Positions 1 through 14,300 of a stretch of 64,000 bases of DNA are shown one piece after another. Numbering within the stretch: position 1 is the first letter of the stretch; each line of letters starts with the position of its first letter. The position numbers and the translations under genes were made by a program. The stretch is from positions 2,033,001-2,097,000 of the forward strand of contig BROG01000044.1 of NCBI GenBank assembly GCA_030159075.1, given 5' to 3'. The notes beneath the pieces are model-generated. The model did not search any database. It saw only the letters and a list, made by a program, of their open reading frames with translations, and was not told the origin of the DNA. Source of the DNA: Atrina japonica (taxonomy: Eukaryota; Mollusca; Bivalvia; Pterioida; Pinnidae).

Positions 1-100
1 GTGTAGTTCAGAAGATGGTATAGACCTTCCCATGAAACATCGATGGTATAGACCTTGCCCTTTAAATATTGATAATGTAGACTTTCCCCTGACCGTGATG
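1..100. repeat. Short tandem repeat at the window edge
   Basis: Three imperfect units around gatggtatagaccttccc, about 36 bp apart; it probably continues to the left of the window. Confidence -1.
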
Positions 101-617
101 TATAACACAAATACATCAGTCAAAACATTAAAAGTGTTAATATATAATGATCGCAAAGTTTTATATAAAAAGCAGGCTAAATAAAACGGAAAATCGTTTT
201 TAAATAAATTTGATAGTTTGATATACATTTCATCAACACATTGTTTTCTGGCTACATTAGTGTATCTACCTTTTTCGAAATTTATTTCATGTGCGGATAA
301 TCGGCACTTGGACAGTTTATATCTGAATGTATTTGGTAAAGGTGTTCCGAGATGAAATTGTATGAAAAATGTGTCAGGTAAGTGTCTATACAAGAAACAT
401 TTGGTGATTCTTCAAAATAATTTTATTTCTTGAATAAAATCATCAATTAGTTGTTTTTTAATTGATCTAAAACAATTAATTTCCAAGGCCAATACTAAAA
501 AAATATACATTGTTAAAACAACTTTCATGTGTATTAATGTTATCGTATAAAGATTCATAAACCGACTTTCAAATATAATTGTCAACTATTGGTAATTTAA
601 ACTAATATTTCAAAATG

Positions 618-775
<158 letters not shown>

Positions 776-1429
776 TGTTACAGGTTTGCAGCGTCTAACA
801 TTAATTTCGAGCCTTCAATAGATTCAGAACGTAAGACTCTTTACTTGCACTAAATCCCCGCACTTCATTTCCATAGTTTTAAACATTGGTGCCATACGTA
901 TCACTGACGTATCACAATTTCGTCTCCATATTGAATGCTAGATAATTGCAAAAATTCAAAGTTATGTACATATATTTCCAGAACCGAACGGCTAAGATAG
1001 TTTGAGTTCTAGTGAAATTTCCATTACATGACAGTTTCACTTATCTCGGTATTACACTATCAACGACTTCACCCTGTTTACCATTATAAAACTATATGAT
1101 GTTGCGATTGATTTCATCCCCGTTGTGAAACGTAATATTTCGGTTTTACCAACATGAATAGTAATATTCTATCACTGCTACAGGTATGCAGTGTCTAACA
1201 TTGATTTCAAGCCTACAATAAAATAGTATCATCAGCGTATTAAAGCCAAAAAAAAAAAAAAAAGAAATATAAAAAGTGCAAGTATTTCCAGCTTTTAAAG
1301 TAGATAGTCGGCATTCCAATAAAAACCAATTGTGCCCCTCTCCTGGCTGACATCTTTTTGTATTCGTATGTGAAGCGGAATTTATACAAACTCTGCTCTT
1401 TACAAGAAAGAAACAGTTAGCATCTCGAT

Positions 1430-1880
1430 TCAGTTTTACTTATAGGTATATCGACAACATCCTGTCTATAAATAATCCAAAACTTTCAGAATCACCTCTG
1501 CCAGAAATATCCTTTTGAGTGTGAGGTCAGTGAGACGACAGAGAGCAGCACATCTACTTCATACCCCCCTTTATGACAAACGTGGAGATTTAAATTTCAG
1601 TATCACGACCTTTCTTTCCTGTGTAATAATATCCCGTCTTCTCCAGTCTATGACGTTTTCATTTCACAACTCGTACGTTATGTCAGGACATTATTCTTTT
1701 AGAATTTTTTTTGAGAGCTAAACGACTCGCCAATAAACTATTCACACAAGGATACGTTACTGATCGCTTGAAATCATCATTAAGGAAATATTATGGTCAA
1801 TACGAGAATCTTGTGTTAAACAATATCAAGCCCCATCTTACAAATGTTAGATGGTATTCTGTAGCACGGCTACTATATAC
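1430..1880 (+). mobile_element. Old Penelope-like reverse transcriptase relic
   Basis: Translated pieces TYRYIDNILSINNPKLSE (near 1436) and KRLANKLFTQGYVTDRLKSS followed by LRKYYGQYENLV (near 1718-1815) match the YIDD region and C terminus of the same protein family. Stops and frameshifts lie between them. It is more diverged than the copies at 10.5 and 60 kb. Confidence -1.
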
Positions 1881-3340
1881 AGGGACTTCCTTTCGCTTAT
1901 CAGATCTGGCGCCGACTGACGACCTTTTACCGAGCTTGACTTTTTACATAAAAACTTGACCTATTTACCAAACTCGATATGTTTCCATGGAATATTTGCG
2001 ACAGGTGTAGCATGTTAGCAGAAGACACTGGCTCCTATCGGACACTTCCGTTCCTGTCTCGTTTGAGATTCTCAATTGTTTTTAGTGTTTAGATCGTATT
2101 ATGAATGTAATTAGTCGTATTCTAATGGACTTGGAGTTTTGAATATCCATTTGTACTTCTTCATTATACTGGCAACTATCAAACGCTTTCTGATACTCTA
2201 CAAAAACAACAATATATAGTTATTGTACAATAAACTTTTTCTTGTAATCCTATCTTATGCAAAAAAAAAAATTGCATCTACGGTGGTAAAACCATGTTTG
2301 AAACCAAACCTCAAATCAAATAAAACATTATATTTACATACCGACTGCAATTCCCTTCATTGCAAGTATATAGAGTGTAATGTTTCATATTCTGGTAAAG
2401 GAAGTCACGTGCCCTGAGTATTAAGCACTTTACTTTTCAGCGTACGAATACATGAACGAATCAATAAAGAATAGAATATCACATGTTTATTTCTTATATA
2501 TTTAATCTTAAAAGCCATACATAAGGCCTATCACAAAACAAATAAAAACCACAGAAAGAAATCGGAAACACGAGACTACATCTGTAGCACATTGTACAGC
2601 CTACAGGCCCATATCGCGATATATCTAGGTCATGTTATGACCAGAACCACAGACCACCGTCTGGCTTCACAGTTACAACAGAAAAAAGAAAGTAAGGCTT
2701 AGTGAAATTTTGTCAAGCATCTCTTGATAAACAAGTCGATTTGTTTGCCTTCAATGAATATTCATATAAGAAACAATTCGTCACCCGCATCGTTTGAAAT
2801 TATGTCGTGTGAAATGGGCTTACTTATGTAGGTTACGTACCAATCAGTCATCGTGGTTCCCAGCTGCTTGGTAAAAATGTCAAATAAAATGGCTTCTTTC
2901 AGTTGCCATAAATTAATATTAGCTGACTCACTTCTTGTTAGTCACACTAAATCTTTCTATAGCATATCCCATTTATAATATCAGAATTCAAACGCATATT
3001 CGTTGTAAATACATTATTCAGCATACTCATGGGCGCAGCCATTTGCAATTTCAATTCTCTTCTAACACATTTAACCTTCCGGTTACCAAGCAGACAAATA
3101 TTCTAAAATAACTAAAAACAATCTGACACTTATTCAAAATTTTCCATATCAATATTTTCTTTCAAAATGATATAAAAAGAAGAAATAAACCTTAATTCCA
3201 TTTAGTTTTCCGGACAGAAAAGGGGAACTACTTCTCATGTCAAAACAGCTGTTGAGCTATACGTCATACGTAAACACCCCCCGCAAATTCAGTATACCGG
3301 AATGAATTTTCACTGAAAAACGGTAATATATATAAATATA

Positions 3341-3508
3341 AGGATTGTTTTTCATTTTTTTTGACTTCATTCGAATATAATGGCAATGCATTATGGAAAA
3401 AAAATCAATGTGCAGCACTTCTGCACAGGAATTTTTTTCCAAAATGCATTGCCATTATATTCGAATGAAGTCAAAAAAAAAAAAAAAAAAAAATGAAAAA
3501 CAATCCTT
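3341..3508. repeat. 168 bp near-perfect palindrome
   Basis: Arms of about 65-75 bp (aggattgtttttcatttttt ... and its complement ending aaaacaatcctt) meet at a loop that is itself a small inverted repeat (gtgcag cactt ctgcac). The right arm has a longer A run. Confidence -1.
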
Positions 3509-4049
3509 AAATGATTTTCAGACCAGTTCAAAAGTTTAATATTCAAAATAAAAAGAATGAAGTGAAAGGTTTTGGAAAGCAACTGACAAGTGTAATGCCT
3601 CTGTAATTATTTGAGTCATTCTATTTACCAATTTTATGGATGGAAATAATTATTTCCCTAGACCATGCATCAGAAGAAATTTATAATCAAAAACATGATT
3701 AAAAATTTTACACAACAAAAGTACAGATATGTCTTTAATCTTCTTTAAAATTGTACGTATAATAACCTTCCAATGTATCTACACTCTGTTATGCAGTAAG
3801 AAAAATATTGTACTTAAAATAGGTGAGACACAAAGGCTGGAACTGGACTTGAGGAGTAAATCATAATCATACATGTACATATGTAGATATCTTAATTCAA
3901 CTGTAATCCAAACGTTTCAACTGTAAGGAAGTCAAGAATACTATACGTTCCACAAACACGGACCTGTGAAAAATGGCTATAACGGCCGTCCATGGAGAAA
4001 TGGAGGAATACGCATCATAGACAACAGTAGACTTGCGAATATATATAGC

Positions 4050-4061
4050 TGTGTGTGTGTG

Positions 4062-4094
<33 letters not shown>

Positions 4095-4103
4095 ATGTGT
4101 GTT
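4050..4103. repeat. (GT)n microsatellite
   Basis: GT repeat with two interruptions. Confidence -1.
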
Positions 4104-4803
4104 TATATGTTCACTTCTGATCGATGACATCATCTTTAAAATACACAAAATCATACCACGTTCCATAACATGCTTTCAGAAGCATTGAATTTTTAAATTT
4201 CTTTGACCTAAAGAGTAAGTATATAACAATTCACTAGCACTCTTTATTTATTTGTTATGCTGACTGATTGGATAAACACAGAAAACGACGACGCATGGTG
4301 AAGAAAGGTAAAACTAAAATTATTTTACTTAATGGGTGGGCATACTGCAATTTTGAAATAAATATGTTATGTCGTTTACATATTTTAAAGCCAGCCTATT
4401 AGATAATGTATTCAAATATATATGTTTTAATGCATAGCTTGATACATGTAAGTAAATGTGCATACTTCGCAAATCGACACCAATGTTTAAAAATCCGTGG
4501 TAAATGTTAAATAATGTACTGTTGCTGATCTAAAGAGAATGAATATATCTTGATTACCACTTTTTGTGTTTGATTGTTGATCTCAATAAACACAACACTA
4601 AACGACTATGGTCTATCAATAACTTACCTTAGGTTAAGATATCTATAATACAAATGTTTCATACTTAACCATAATTGATAACACATTCATTAATTCATCA
4701 TGTCATAATAGGTAACATGTAATAGGAAATAGAATTGAAATAATAATGTCCCAACCCCCTAAAAAACAAAAACAACAACAACAAAAACAACATCCTATAG
4801 ATA

Positions 4804-4888
<85 letters not shown>

Positions 4889-4990
4889 TTAGCAATGTTA
4901 ATAATAAGATAACTACAATAGTGATAATGATAATAACAACAACAACAACAACAATAAAATAACAATAACAACAACAACAATGACAATAAC
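4804..4990. repeat. (AAT)n and (AAC)n microsatellite block
   Basis: AAT repeat to about 4888, then ATA/ACA-rich mixed triplets. Confidence -1.
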
Positions 4991-5290
4991 TAGAAGGTGC
5001 TATTGCGAGGAACAAGAGGAAAATATATAACTAAAAGATTCTTATAGAGGGCGTAGAAGTTGTCTTTTAAAAGACATGCGGTTTGATACTGGGTACTTAG
5101 ACGTCTGAGTCACTAGTACTTGTGTAAACGCAACAGAAGTAAGTAACAGTACCAGTGTATATAGGGAGATTCGATAGTATATAGGAAGTGTTTTGACAAG
5201 GTTGACCAGTGAGTTAGCTCGAATGTTTTGCGGAAAACACTTGATAGAGTGTATTGACAAATTGCAAAGGTATGGGCCATTACCAGTAGA

Positions 5291-5441
5291 TTTATGATTT
5301 GATTTGATTTGATTTTTTGTTTTACGCAATACTCAACAATCTTTCAGTCATATGATGGCCTCCAGATTTTATTGGTGGAGGAGAAACCCCGGTTACCCGG
5401 GTAAAGACCATCAAACTTCCGCAATACAACTGACAAACTTT
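5291..5441 (-). mobile_element. 5'-truncated copy of the second SINE family
   Basis: Matches the tail part of the SINE at 45140 but lacks the tRNA-like head. It is still bounded by a 13 bp duplication CATTACCAGTAGA (5278-5290 and 5442-5454), so it inserted already truncated, as in target-primed reverse transcription. Confidence -1.
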
Positions 5442-7054
5442 CATTACCAGTAGAAGATAATTGAAATGTTAGAACACGAATGATATGATAATATTCTACT
5501 ACAGTGAAATACAAAGGGGTGGACACTGCCATATGTGTACCAGAAGACAAAAACATCAAGAAGACTACAGAAGCAAAGCTTTACCATGAGTTAGCATTCA
5601 AAATTATGATAATCCATAAAACCTCGAAAGCGACAGTGATAAACAAAGTGATTAGCGCACACCGGATCATCTCAACGACACAGATACCTTATATATACAA
5701 GCTGATTTAAAGCAGCATTAGCTAAGTTAAGAATATTTTTTCGGAAAGTGTAATAATCATGAAACGATTGTATACCATAAAAAATCACCTGACAGTACGA
5801 TTTACTACCGTCGAAAACAGAGTGCAGATGCCAAAAAGTCATCAATATTTTTTGTGTTTACACGGAAACAGAAACAAGACATGGCCTCTGATTACTTTTC
5901 GATCATCTTAGCAGATGTGCACGAAATTTGCTGGATAAGTGAAGTTACAAGGAAAACTCGTACCAAGAAAAAGACCTAGACCGACCTTACCCAACAATCA
6001 ATAGAAGAATACCTTTGTACTACTATATTTTGATATCACGTGTTTAACACATTGACGTCATACCATTGGTGGCATTCCACGATAAAAATGTGCAGGATGT
6101 GTATGCAGCAGCTATATACAAATTAAATTGTCCTTGCATCATATTGAGCTATTTTATACTAAAGTAAGATTTCGCTGGGATTGTTCTATTTAAATTCTAA
6201 ATTTCTCAAAAGCTAAGATTGTCATTTTTTTTAAAAGAGTGGGTACTCTTGAAATACATTTAGGTTTATTATTTCGCCTTTTATGATACAACTATTTTCT
6301 TCCTCAAATATAAATTTATCATTTTATTCGAGCTTATCTGTCGAATTGATGAAGTCTTATGGACATAAACGGTCGTATTGAACATGTTTGTACGTTGCCT
6401 TTTTACTAAAACCATAACTTTGGTGCTACTAATAATACTTCAATTCAATGATACTTAAATATTGTGAATGAATATGTTTATATATAACTACTACATCGGT
6501 AATTTGTCCAAGAGTACTTCCTATGTACATTTGATAGACCTGGGAATATTTGGAACCGATGACTAATGACGTCATAGTAAGCACAGGACAAAACCCAGTC
6601 CGGCGGGAGACATTTTTAACATTGAAAACGCCCATCTCCATGAAATTTGTATTATGTAGAGGTTATTCAACAACTCCAGTAAGATATAAGACTTTTATTC
6701 AGCCAATGATTCAAAGTTTAAAATTTAAGTAAGGCATTCCTATTTTCAAAGTGAGCTGCAGTAGTGACTGCGACACCTCAGTCGTTATGAATATTGCCCA
6801 CAATACCATTTGTTTTTTTGGTCCATGCCCACTAATATTATTTATCATTTTAACATTCGTTATACTTTTAAACAAGCCAATATGTGCAAGTGTAATTAAT
6901 GAGAACTTTGTATCTTTATATAACGATGAATTGTCACTTAAAGAAAAAAATCACGCCTTACCCACCGCTAATGCTGCTTTAATCAGGCTTGTCATTGAAC
7001 GTATATTTATACGTATATACGCATGCCATCCCCGGAAAATCGTATTGTTGTTTG

Positions 7055-7169
<115 letters not shown>

Positions 7170-7858
7170 TCCAGATTGATTTATTCGGTTATATATGTAA
7201 AAACTGTGTATAATTCAGGAATTAAAATGTTAGTACCTATGTAAGTTCCAAATTCGACACTGTGGGATTGGCAATTAATCTACAACACCATGACACAGTC
7301 TTTATTTTCGTCAGCGTGCTATAAGTAGATAGTGAAAATTTTCTATCACCTACATAGAGTATTCATTTTTTAAAAATTTAAAATGGATTCTTAATCTAAC
7401 TGCAATACATGTATATTTGTTTGTTTATTACTTTTAATGATTTAACACATATAATGGGCAAAGTACAGAACAGAACTACAATTTGTCTATATAAATACAT
7501 TGCTAGAAATATCTAGAGCATGCAAACTAAAAATTGCTTACCGTCAATTTATTGATAAATATTTGCACATCTACGCCATAAAGAAGTCGAATTCACATTT
7601 AAAAACCAAAGCAACTTTTCAGTGTTGATTTAATTAATCTAAATCATACTTTGATCTAAATTTACCAGACACTTTTGAATGTAATTCAATCTTTAATTGA
7701 TTTGGAAATTAAAAGTTAAATTAAATAGAAAAACGACTTGATGTAAAGGGAATAAAAATCTGGATAATAGTTTTATTGATATTTTTTTTGTAATTTTAAT
7801 TCTCAACATTACATTTCTTATAAAGAGTAAATAGGCTACATAAAATTGTGGATCAATG

Positions 7859-7895
<37 letters not shown>

Positions 7896-8849
7896 GGGGA
7901 ACAGAGAGAGAAAAGAAAATTTATTGGTTCTTAAAAATTAACTAATTATACAAACCCTTTATTATTTTAATGTAGTTTTTGTAAATTGATTTTCTTGATG
8001 GTATATCTAGTGAATAATAATAACATATTCTGGTTAAAAATAAATTTATCAGAGAGTCGTTGTTCAGCTATAGGAAAACTAGGTTTATTGTGAAAGCATA
8101 GTGTTAATTGAGAAAATTAAATTTGATTTGTAAATTTGATATTGGAGTGCAATGACTACACCGATGTTATGAGTATGGAAAAACATTATCTCGTATATTG
8201 TTTATTAATACGCGACTCCTGTCTTTATGTAAAAAAGCACGTCGCCAATAAAACTCAATTTGCGGCATTATACTCACCGATATACGACCGCAAATATGAA
8301 ATCACAGCTGGTTAACCCCTAAATTACCCCATTTATTCAAACGGCAACAGTGAAGACGGTAAAATAACTCGAATGAGGGAAAACAAATGTTGAATGGGTG
8401 GCAAAACACATTTGAATATCACACTAGTTCAAGAAAAGAAAAATATCAATTTCATCATGATTGCACAAAGTTAAAAGTAACATTTAAAATACGTATGAAA
8501 TACCACATACTCATACAGGACATAAGACTAACTTTGTATAACAGTTTTGGGACAAGTTTTCTAGACCTACATTTTTAAGCGGATTGCTATTTATCAGAAA
8601 TTATAAATCCAAATAACTACATATCAAAGTATGAATTAAAATTTTTAATCTCGATGTTGAATTATTGTTGATATTATTCACATATATTTGCAAATCTATC
8701 TCCTCGTTGTTATATGCAGCGAACCTCCTATCGAAAATGTTATTTGACTTGTAAAACTCGTAAACACTTTATCTTACAGCAGTTGTGTTATGAATATGAC
8801 ACTTCTTAGCAGAATTGATCAGCTGACTAGTGGTTGTTTACAACCCAAT

Positions 8850-9005
8850 TTTCACTTACATTGAGATGTCACAGACTTTAGCATAAGTGCTACAAATTTT
8901 GGACTGACGCCAATACAGTGAGGGTTATCTTACGTGCCACGCCTTCCGCGATACGGGACCTCGGTTTTCAGTCTCATCCGAAAGACACGTGACTTTCACT
9001 TAGCG
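8850..9005 (-). mobile_element. Diverged SINE-related fragment
   Basis: Shares gggacctcggttttcagtct and catccgaaagacacgtgact with the SINE tails. Similar weak relatives lie at about 46425-46510 and 56950-57130. Confidence -1.
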
Positions 9006-9679
9006 ACCCATCGTAATTTATGCATATATGTTTGAACATATGTATTTTTTATATAAACGTTGGGCATTTATTCGGTTAGGCTACATGGTATTGGACTATA
9101 TTTTAACCGTAAATCCTAAATAGATTAATATCGACACTCGCAGTGTTCTGGTATTAAAGCACCGACTCACAAGATACATCCCTAGGTTAGACTCTAGGAA
9201 ATTGGTAATATCTGACACGATTAGAGAGGGAATAATTAATATTCCATCTCTCTAATGAAACATAAAAAACAAGGTCAAGTGTCAATACGGGTGTCCATAG
9301 TGCACGTCCATAAAACATGTCCAAATCTGTGTCACCTGATCAAGAGCTATTTTGTTTTCCATTAAGTGTCAGTTCTTGGAGGGAAGAAGTGCCGGTTCTT
9401 GAAGGGAAAGTAAAACGTGATAATATAAAAAACCTAATCAAGACCACCGAATATAATTGCTGGATCCTCGTGTAACTACTATTTATCAATACATATGTAT
9501 ATATGAGTGTTGTCAACGATTACTCGGTGAAATGAATACTCTCCGGAAGATCCTAATATCAAATACTGAAATGATAATTCTGTTACTCTGACAAAATTTT
9601 AAATCATTTAACTTAACCGGGCGATACGTATTTATATAACAATAAGTGTCTTGAAACAAAAGATGTTTATGGCACGCAA

Positions 9680-9729
<50 letters not shown>

Positions 9730-9779
9730 ATATATATCTCTAATAAAATTTAATGTACTCCAGAGGGAAGTATCAGTAT

Positions 9780-9914
9780 GCAAAATAACAGAAAAACACT
9801 CAAATTTCACAAATTTTCGGCCACTTGGCCTTTATCAAGTGAAAGACGTCTTTCACTTGATAAAGGCCAAGTGGCCAAATATTTGTGAAATTTGAGTGTT
9901 TTTCTGTTTTTTGT
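9780..9914. repeat. 135 bp palindrome, TA-flanked
   Basis: Arms of about 67 bp meet at gaaagac|gtctttc with no loop. Each arm carries cacttgataaaggccaagtg. TA microsatellites lie on both sides (9681-9725 and 9915-9930). Confidence -1.
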
Positions 9915-10025
9915 ATATATATATATATATAATTTCGTGCGAAATGTATGTCAACTTTTTCATTTTCCTGTAGCTTTCTATGTTAAATTAACTTTTTACC
10001 AATAGTTGTCATGAATTAATGGTTT

Positions 10026-10195
10026 CGCAAAAACCGAGGTCCCGTGTAACAGTAGATGTCGGCACGTTAAAGAACTCTCGCTGTTCAATGACCAATGGCC
10101 GTAAGTGCCGAACATATGCCAAAATTGGAAGCCCTTTACCCTATACGTCTCCATATGAGTGAAAGATTCCTGAATGGGAAGTTAAACAACAATAC
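10026..10195 (+). mobile_element. 5'-truncated SINE of the same family
   Basis: Carries the 3' two thirds of the SINE (aaaaccgaggtcccgtg to gttaaacaacaatac), without the tRNA-like head. Confidence -1.
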
Positions 10196-10544
10196 AAGAA
10201 AAACAATAATAATTAATAATTTCATCAATTGATGCGAAATGTCATATGTTTTGGTAATAAGTATTTTCACTTTCTTCCGGTTTCAGGTTAATCTTTCTTT
10301 GAAGCTTTATTTTTGAGAAGCAAAAGTTTGTTTTGCAATAAGTATTTAGTTGACTCCACTATGTAAGAACAAAGAAGGAAATGACGATTCAAAATTTGCT
10401 TGTAACTTATAAATATTTGCATTTTATACAAAAATAAATCGATTCATACCAAACCAATCTAGAAAGATAGTCCACAGACTTACACACAATTGTTGAAATG
10501 TTTACAAGATTTCGTTGAATATATGAACATATAAAAATCTCAGA

Positions 10545-11250
10545 TACCAAAGTATAAATCAATAGGATGTCCAGGACATAGATACAAATCCGGTAAAAAT
10601 GGACAAACACGGACCTCTGGAAACCAAGAGGTGGGATCAGGTGCCATGGAGGAGTAAGCATCCCCTGTCGACCGGTCACACCCGCCGTGAGTCCACAGTC
10701 AAGTCCAATGAAACACGTGAGGAGTGTATCCTCGTCACAATTGGTACAGACGTCTCAACAACCGCCAACGAAAAGGCAACTCAACATTTCACTTAGTGAA
10801 ACAGAGTAGTCGCAAACAAGACTACCATACCGACCATAAAATTTGCGGAACGTTGACATTAAACGCGGTTTTCGATATCCCTGTGTCAATAATTTGTCAG
10901 TGAGTAGTTTACCTCTGTATATGAAATCTTCATATGTTGTGCACGCCCTGGCATATCGGATCATTTGTGAAATATAAACTCCATATGCAGGTGAGTGAGG
11001 GATATTACTACTTAAATGTGGAAAATTTACGATGGGAAAGCCGAAAATCGTCGCGTTTATCGTATAGCTTGGTTGCTAATTTCCCGTCTGTGTTGATATT
11101 AAGTAAAATGTCTAAGTATGAAGCGTGTGTACTTGATTCTGTTGTATCTTTAATTTCTAGTTCGCTGGGATATATCGCATTGACATATGTATGAAAATTG
11201 TCATTATTAATTGACAAAACGTCGTCGATATATCTAAATGTCAAACTATT
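10545..11250 (-). mobile_element. 5'-truncated Penelope-like copy, reverse strand
   Basis: Matches the last ~700 bp of the element at 59854-62335 on the opposite strand. It starts inside the LTFRYIDDVLS motif, runs through the C terminus (stop near 10755) and covers the shared 3' tail. It has one extra T near 11043 that breaks the frame, and lacks the C-run break of the other copy. The truncated end lies only about 90 bp upstream of the signal-peptide exon of the giant chitinase. Confidence -1.
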
Positions 11251-11340
11251 TTTAAAAAAGTCGATTTTCGATTGATTGACCATCTTGTTCTATGAAACGT
11301 TTTTCTTGTTTGACATCATAATGTTTTTTAATTGTTTTAG

Positions 11341-11389
11341 ATGATGAAAAGATTGTTGTTGTGGTTAACAGTTGTAACAAATATTACAG
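11341..11389 (+). CDS. Exon 1: start codon and signal peptide
   Basis: Codes [16 protein letters not shown] and ends in phase 1 at a consensus donor (G|gtaag). A basic start followed by a Leu/Val/Trp-rich core is a typical signal peptide, so the protein should enter the secretory pathway. The ATG directly follows a T-rich stretch ending in ttttag, so this may be the start of the second exon of a transcript with an untranslated first exon. The second locus at 57828 starts in the same way, which supports the choice of start. The join to 11939 makes a GAT codon and keeps the frame. Confidence -1.
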
Positions 11390-14300
11390 GTAAGTCTTCA
11401 GATTTTATATTCTACAGATGAAAATCAGGTACAGATGTATCGATTATTTTATATCAGTGTCTATGTCCTACGCTCGTATGTATGACATTTACAAAGAATA
11501 ATGTGACAGTTTTCTATTAAGAGTTAACAAGAAATCAACGTAAATCGGTAAAATTAAAAAAAATATATATAGATATTCTGAAATATTAGCAAACATTTCG
11601 TAAATAATGGTATACCGTACTTGTTTGAAGTTGGTTACGCATGGAACCATTTGTATCTATAAAACACAATTTTTTTTCTCACTTCTTTTAGTTCTTGGAA
11701 GTGACTTGGAAATCACCTATTTACTTTGAAAGGGATTTTTATACCGATTTATGGTCTTTACAAATAACTTAATCCTTTAAAACAGACAAAGAAATAACAT
11801 GTCAAAAAGTGTCTTTAAGAAAATACATGCGGGACATGTATACTTTTGCTCATATAGCCTAGCTGCCTGGAGAATTAGAAATATATGGACTTCTAATTTA
11901 TTAAAATTACCATTTACGAATCTTACACATTTAAACAGATGGTCTGGAATACAAACGTGTATGTTACTTTACAAACTGGTCTCAGTATCGCACGGCACCG
12001 ATGACATTTGAAGCTGAAGATGTGGAACCATACATCTGTACGCATATCATGTACGCATTTGGAAAAGTTGCAGGAAACGGTATAGATGCATACGAATGGA
12101 ACGATCAAATCAGTGGAGGTATGTGGTATATTATTGCTTTTAGAACTAAAGCTACAGTGACAATGTCGATGGTAAAACTTTCGTTTAATGCAGTGAATAA
12201 TAAGAATACAATTAAGAATTTATTTTGATAATGTACATTATGCAAACTTACTCGGTAAAGGAATAACACAGTCAGGAATCATTTTAAAGACGAAAATTAT
12301 CATATCTACATAACTTTTGAAAACTTTATTGGTTCTTTATAGGACAATATGAACGAATTATGAACCTGAAAAATATAAATTCGGACCTGAGGGTTTCACT
12401 GGCTATTGGAGGATGGACGCACGGTACTGCCCCATTTGTGGCTTTGGTAGACGATCCAAATGACATAGACACGTTTGCTAATAATGCTGTGGCATATCTC
12501 CGTGCATATGGCTTCGACGGCTTAGACCTTGATTGGGAGTACCCAGGGAGTAATGGTAGCCCTACTGGTGACAAACAACGATTCACGCTCCTGGTGCAGG
12601 GTAAATATGAGTATGAGACTACAATTGTTTCCGAAAGAAAGTAGATTTAAATTTCACGTCGTACATGTCTCTTTAGGACAGATGTGTTGAATTTCAATAT
12701 ACTATATCAATGTATTTGCAGAAACTGAGGAGTGCATTCGATGCTGATACAACATCGACAGGGACGTTCTAGACTCTTGCTTACAGCTGCTGTTTCTGCA
12801 TCCAAGACGACCATCGATTCCGGATACGAAATCAGTCTAATTGCACAGTAAGAATTTTACATCTCGCTCATCAAGACCAAAAGCTTGAAAAAATTCCACT
12901 TAGTGTAAAACTGCCGAGAACGAGCACGTTTAACGCCTGTAAATAATATGTAATGAATTTTGATTTAAAACTGAAATCAGTGAAAAAAATATCAGCATTG
13001 TAAGTACAGTCATTTTCCTTGGTTAAGGACGTGAATGAATGAATGATGATCTTGATCCATGACTTTCCAGGTACCTGGACTTTATCAACCTAATGTCTTA
13101 TGATCTGCATGGATCTTGGGATGGCGTAACTGGACATCACAGTGCCTTGTACAGTCGCAGTGGGGAGACAGGTGGAGAGATCTGTATTTGAATCAGGTAA
13201 GGGCATATTCCCAAAATGAATGTAAATAACGTATATTGCAATGTCAATAGTGTTTATCACATGACGATAAATATTCATAGACCTTTGAAGCAAATCGAGT
13301 AGGAAACTTTCTGACCTTGACAATATATGTCATCTATTCTTCCAGGACTATGCTGTAAACTATTGGATAAACGCAGGTGCACCACCAGAGAAAAATCATT
13401 CTAGGTCTAGGACTGTATGGAAGATCGTTTACGCTGGCCAGCTCATTTGCTCACGGCCTGGGGAGCAACAACGAATGGTGCCGGAAATGCTGGAACATAT
13501 ACTGTTGAAGCTGGATTACTTGCGTATTATGAGGTAAGTTAATTGTTGGATTTCCTTCGATCATGCGCGGGTAGGTAGTAATGAATACTCATTGATCACA
13601 ATGTTGATATTTGCTGGTTTCTGTCAATCTGTTATCAATGTATAATGATAAGCTTTGGGAAATGAGGCTGTCAGTGAAGAACATTTCTCGACAATACGTT
13701 GTTTGTATTTCAGGTGTGTGATAAGATTAAAAATAATGGCTGGACGAGGGTATGGAATGACGAACATAAAGTTCCTTATGCCTATGGAGGTAATCAGTGG
13801 ATTGGCTACGACGACACGGAGAGTTTCACGGTGAAGGTCAGTTGAATACGAAAAAATTAATTTCACTTTTTCAGGGATATCTTTAATTTACTTGAAATAA
13901 ATCAGACTTAATTGGTTGTTCGATCAAAGGTGTCTGTGTTTCACTTTTGGAAAAGTATCTTAATGAAATGAGAAAGTTTCAAATTAGTATGAAAAATAAT
14001 GCTGCATTTATTTAACATTTTGCAGGCAAACTACATCAAATCCCAGGGGCTTGGCGGTGCAATGGTCTGGTCCATAGATCAGGACGACTTTGCCGGAACT
14101 TGTGGTGATGGCAATTTCCATTAATGACCGTTCTGAAAGATGCACTAAGTTCCACGAGTAGTTCAGTCTTCTTCCTCCACTCCTCTCAACACACAGCCCG
14201 TGTCTTCATCAGTGCCGCCAATGACAATTTCTCCTGTTACACCAGCTTCGGGCTACAAAACGCGTCTGTTATTTTACTAATTGGGCCACAGTATCGGACT

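Larger units (their letters stand above)
1960..5277. other. Gene-free stretch, left part
   Basis: Apart from the palindrome at 3341, the GT and AAT repeats, and short spurious frames, I see no coding signal, RNA gene or element here. Confidence -1.

Noticed and set aside
4698..5015. Leucine-rich reverse-strand open frame
   Set aside because: Translation of AAT/AAC triplet repeats; not a transmembrane protein.
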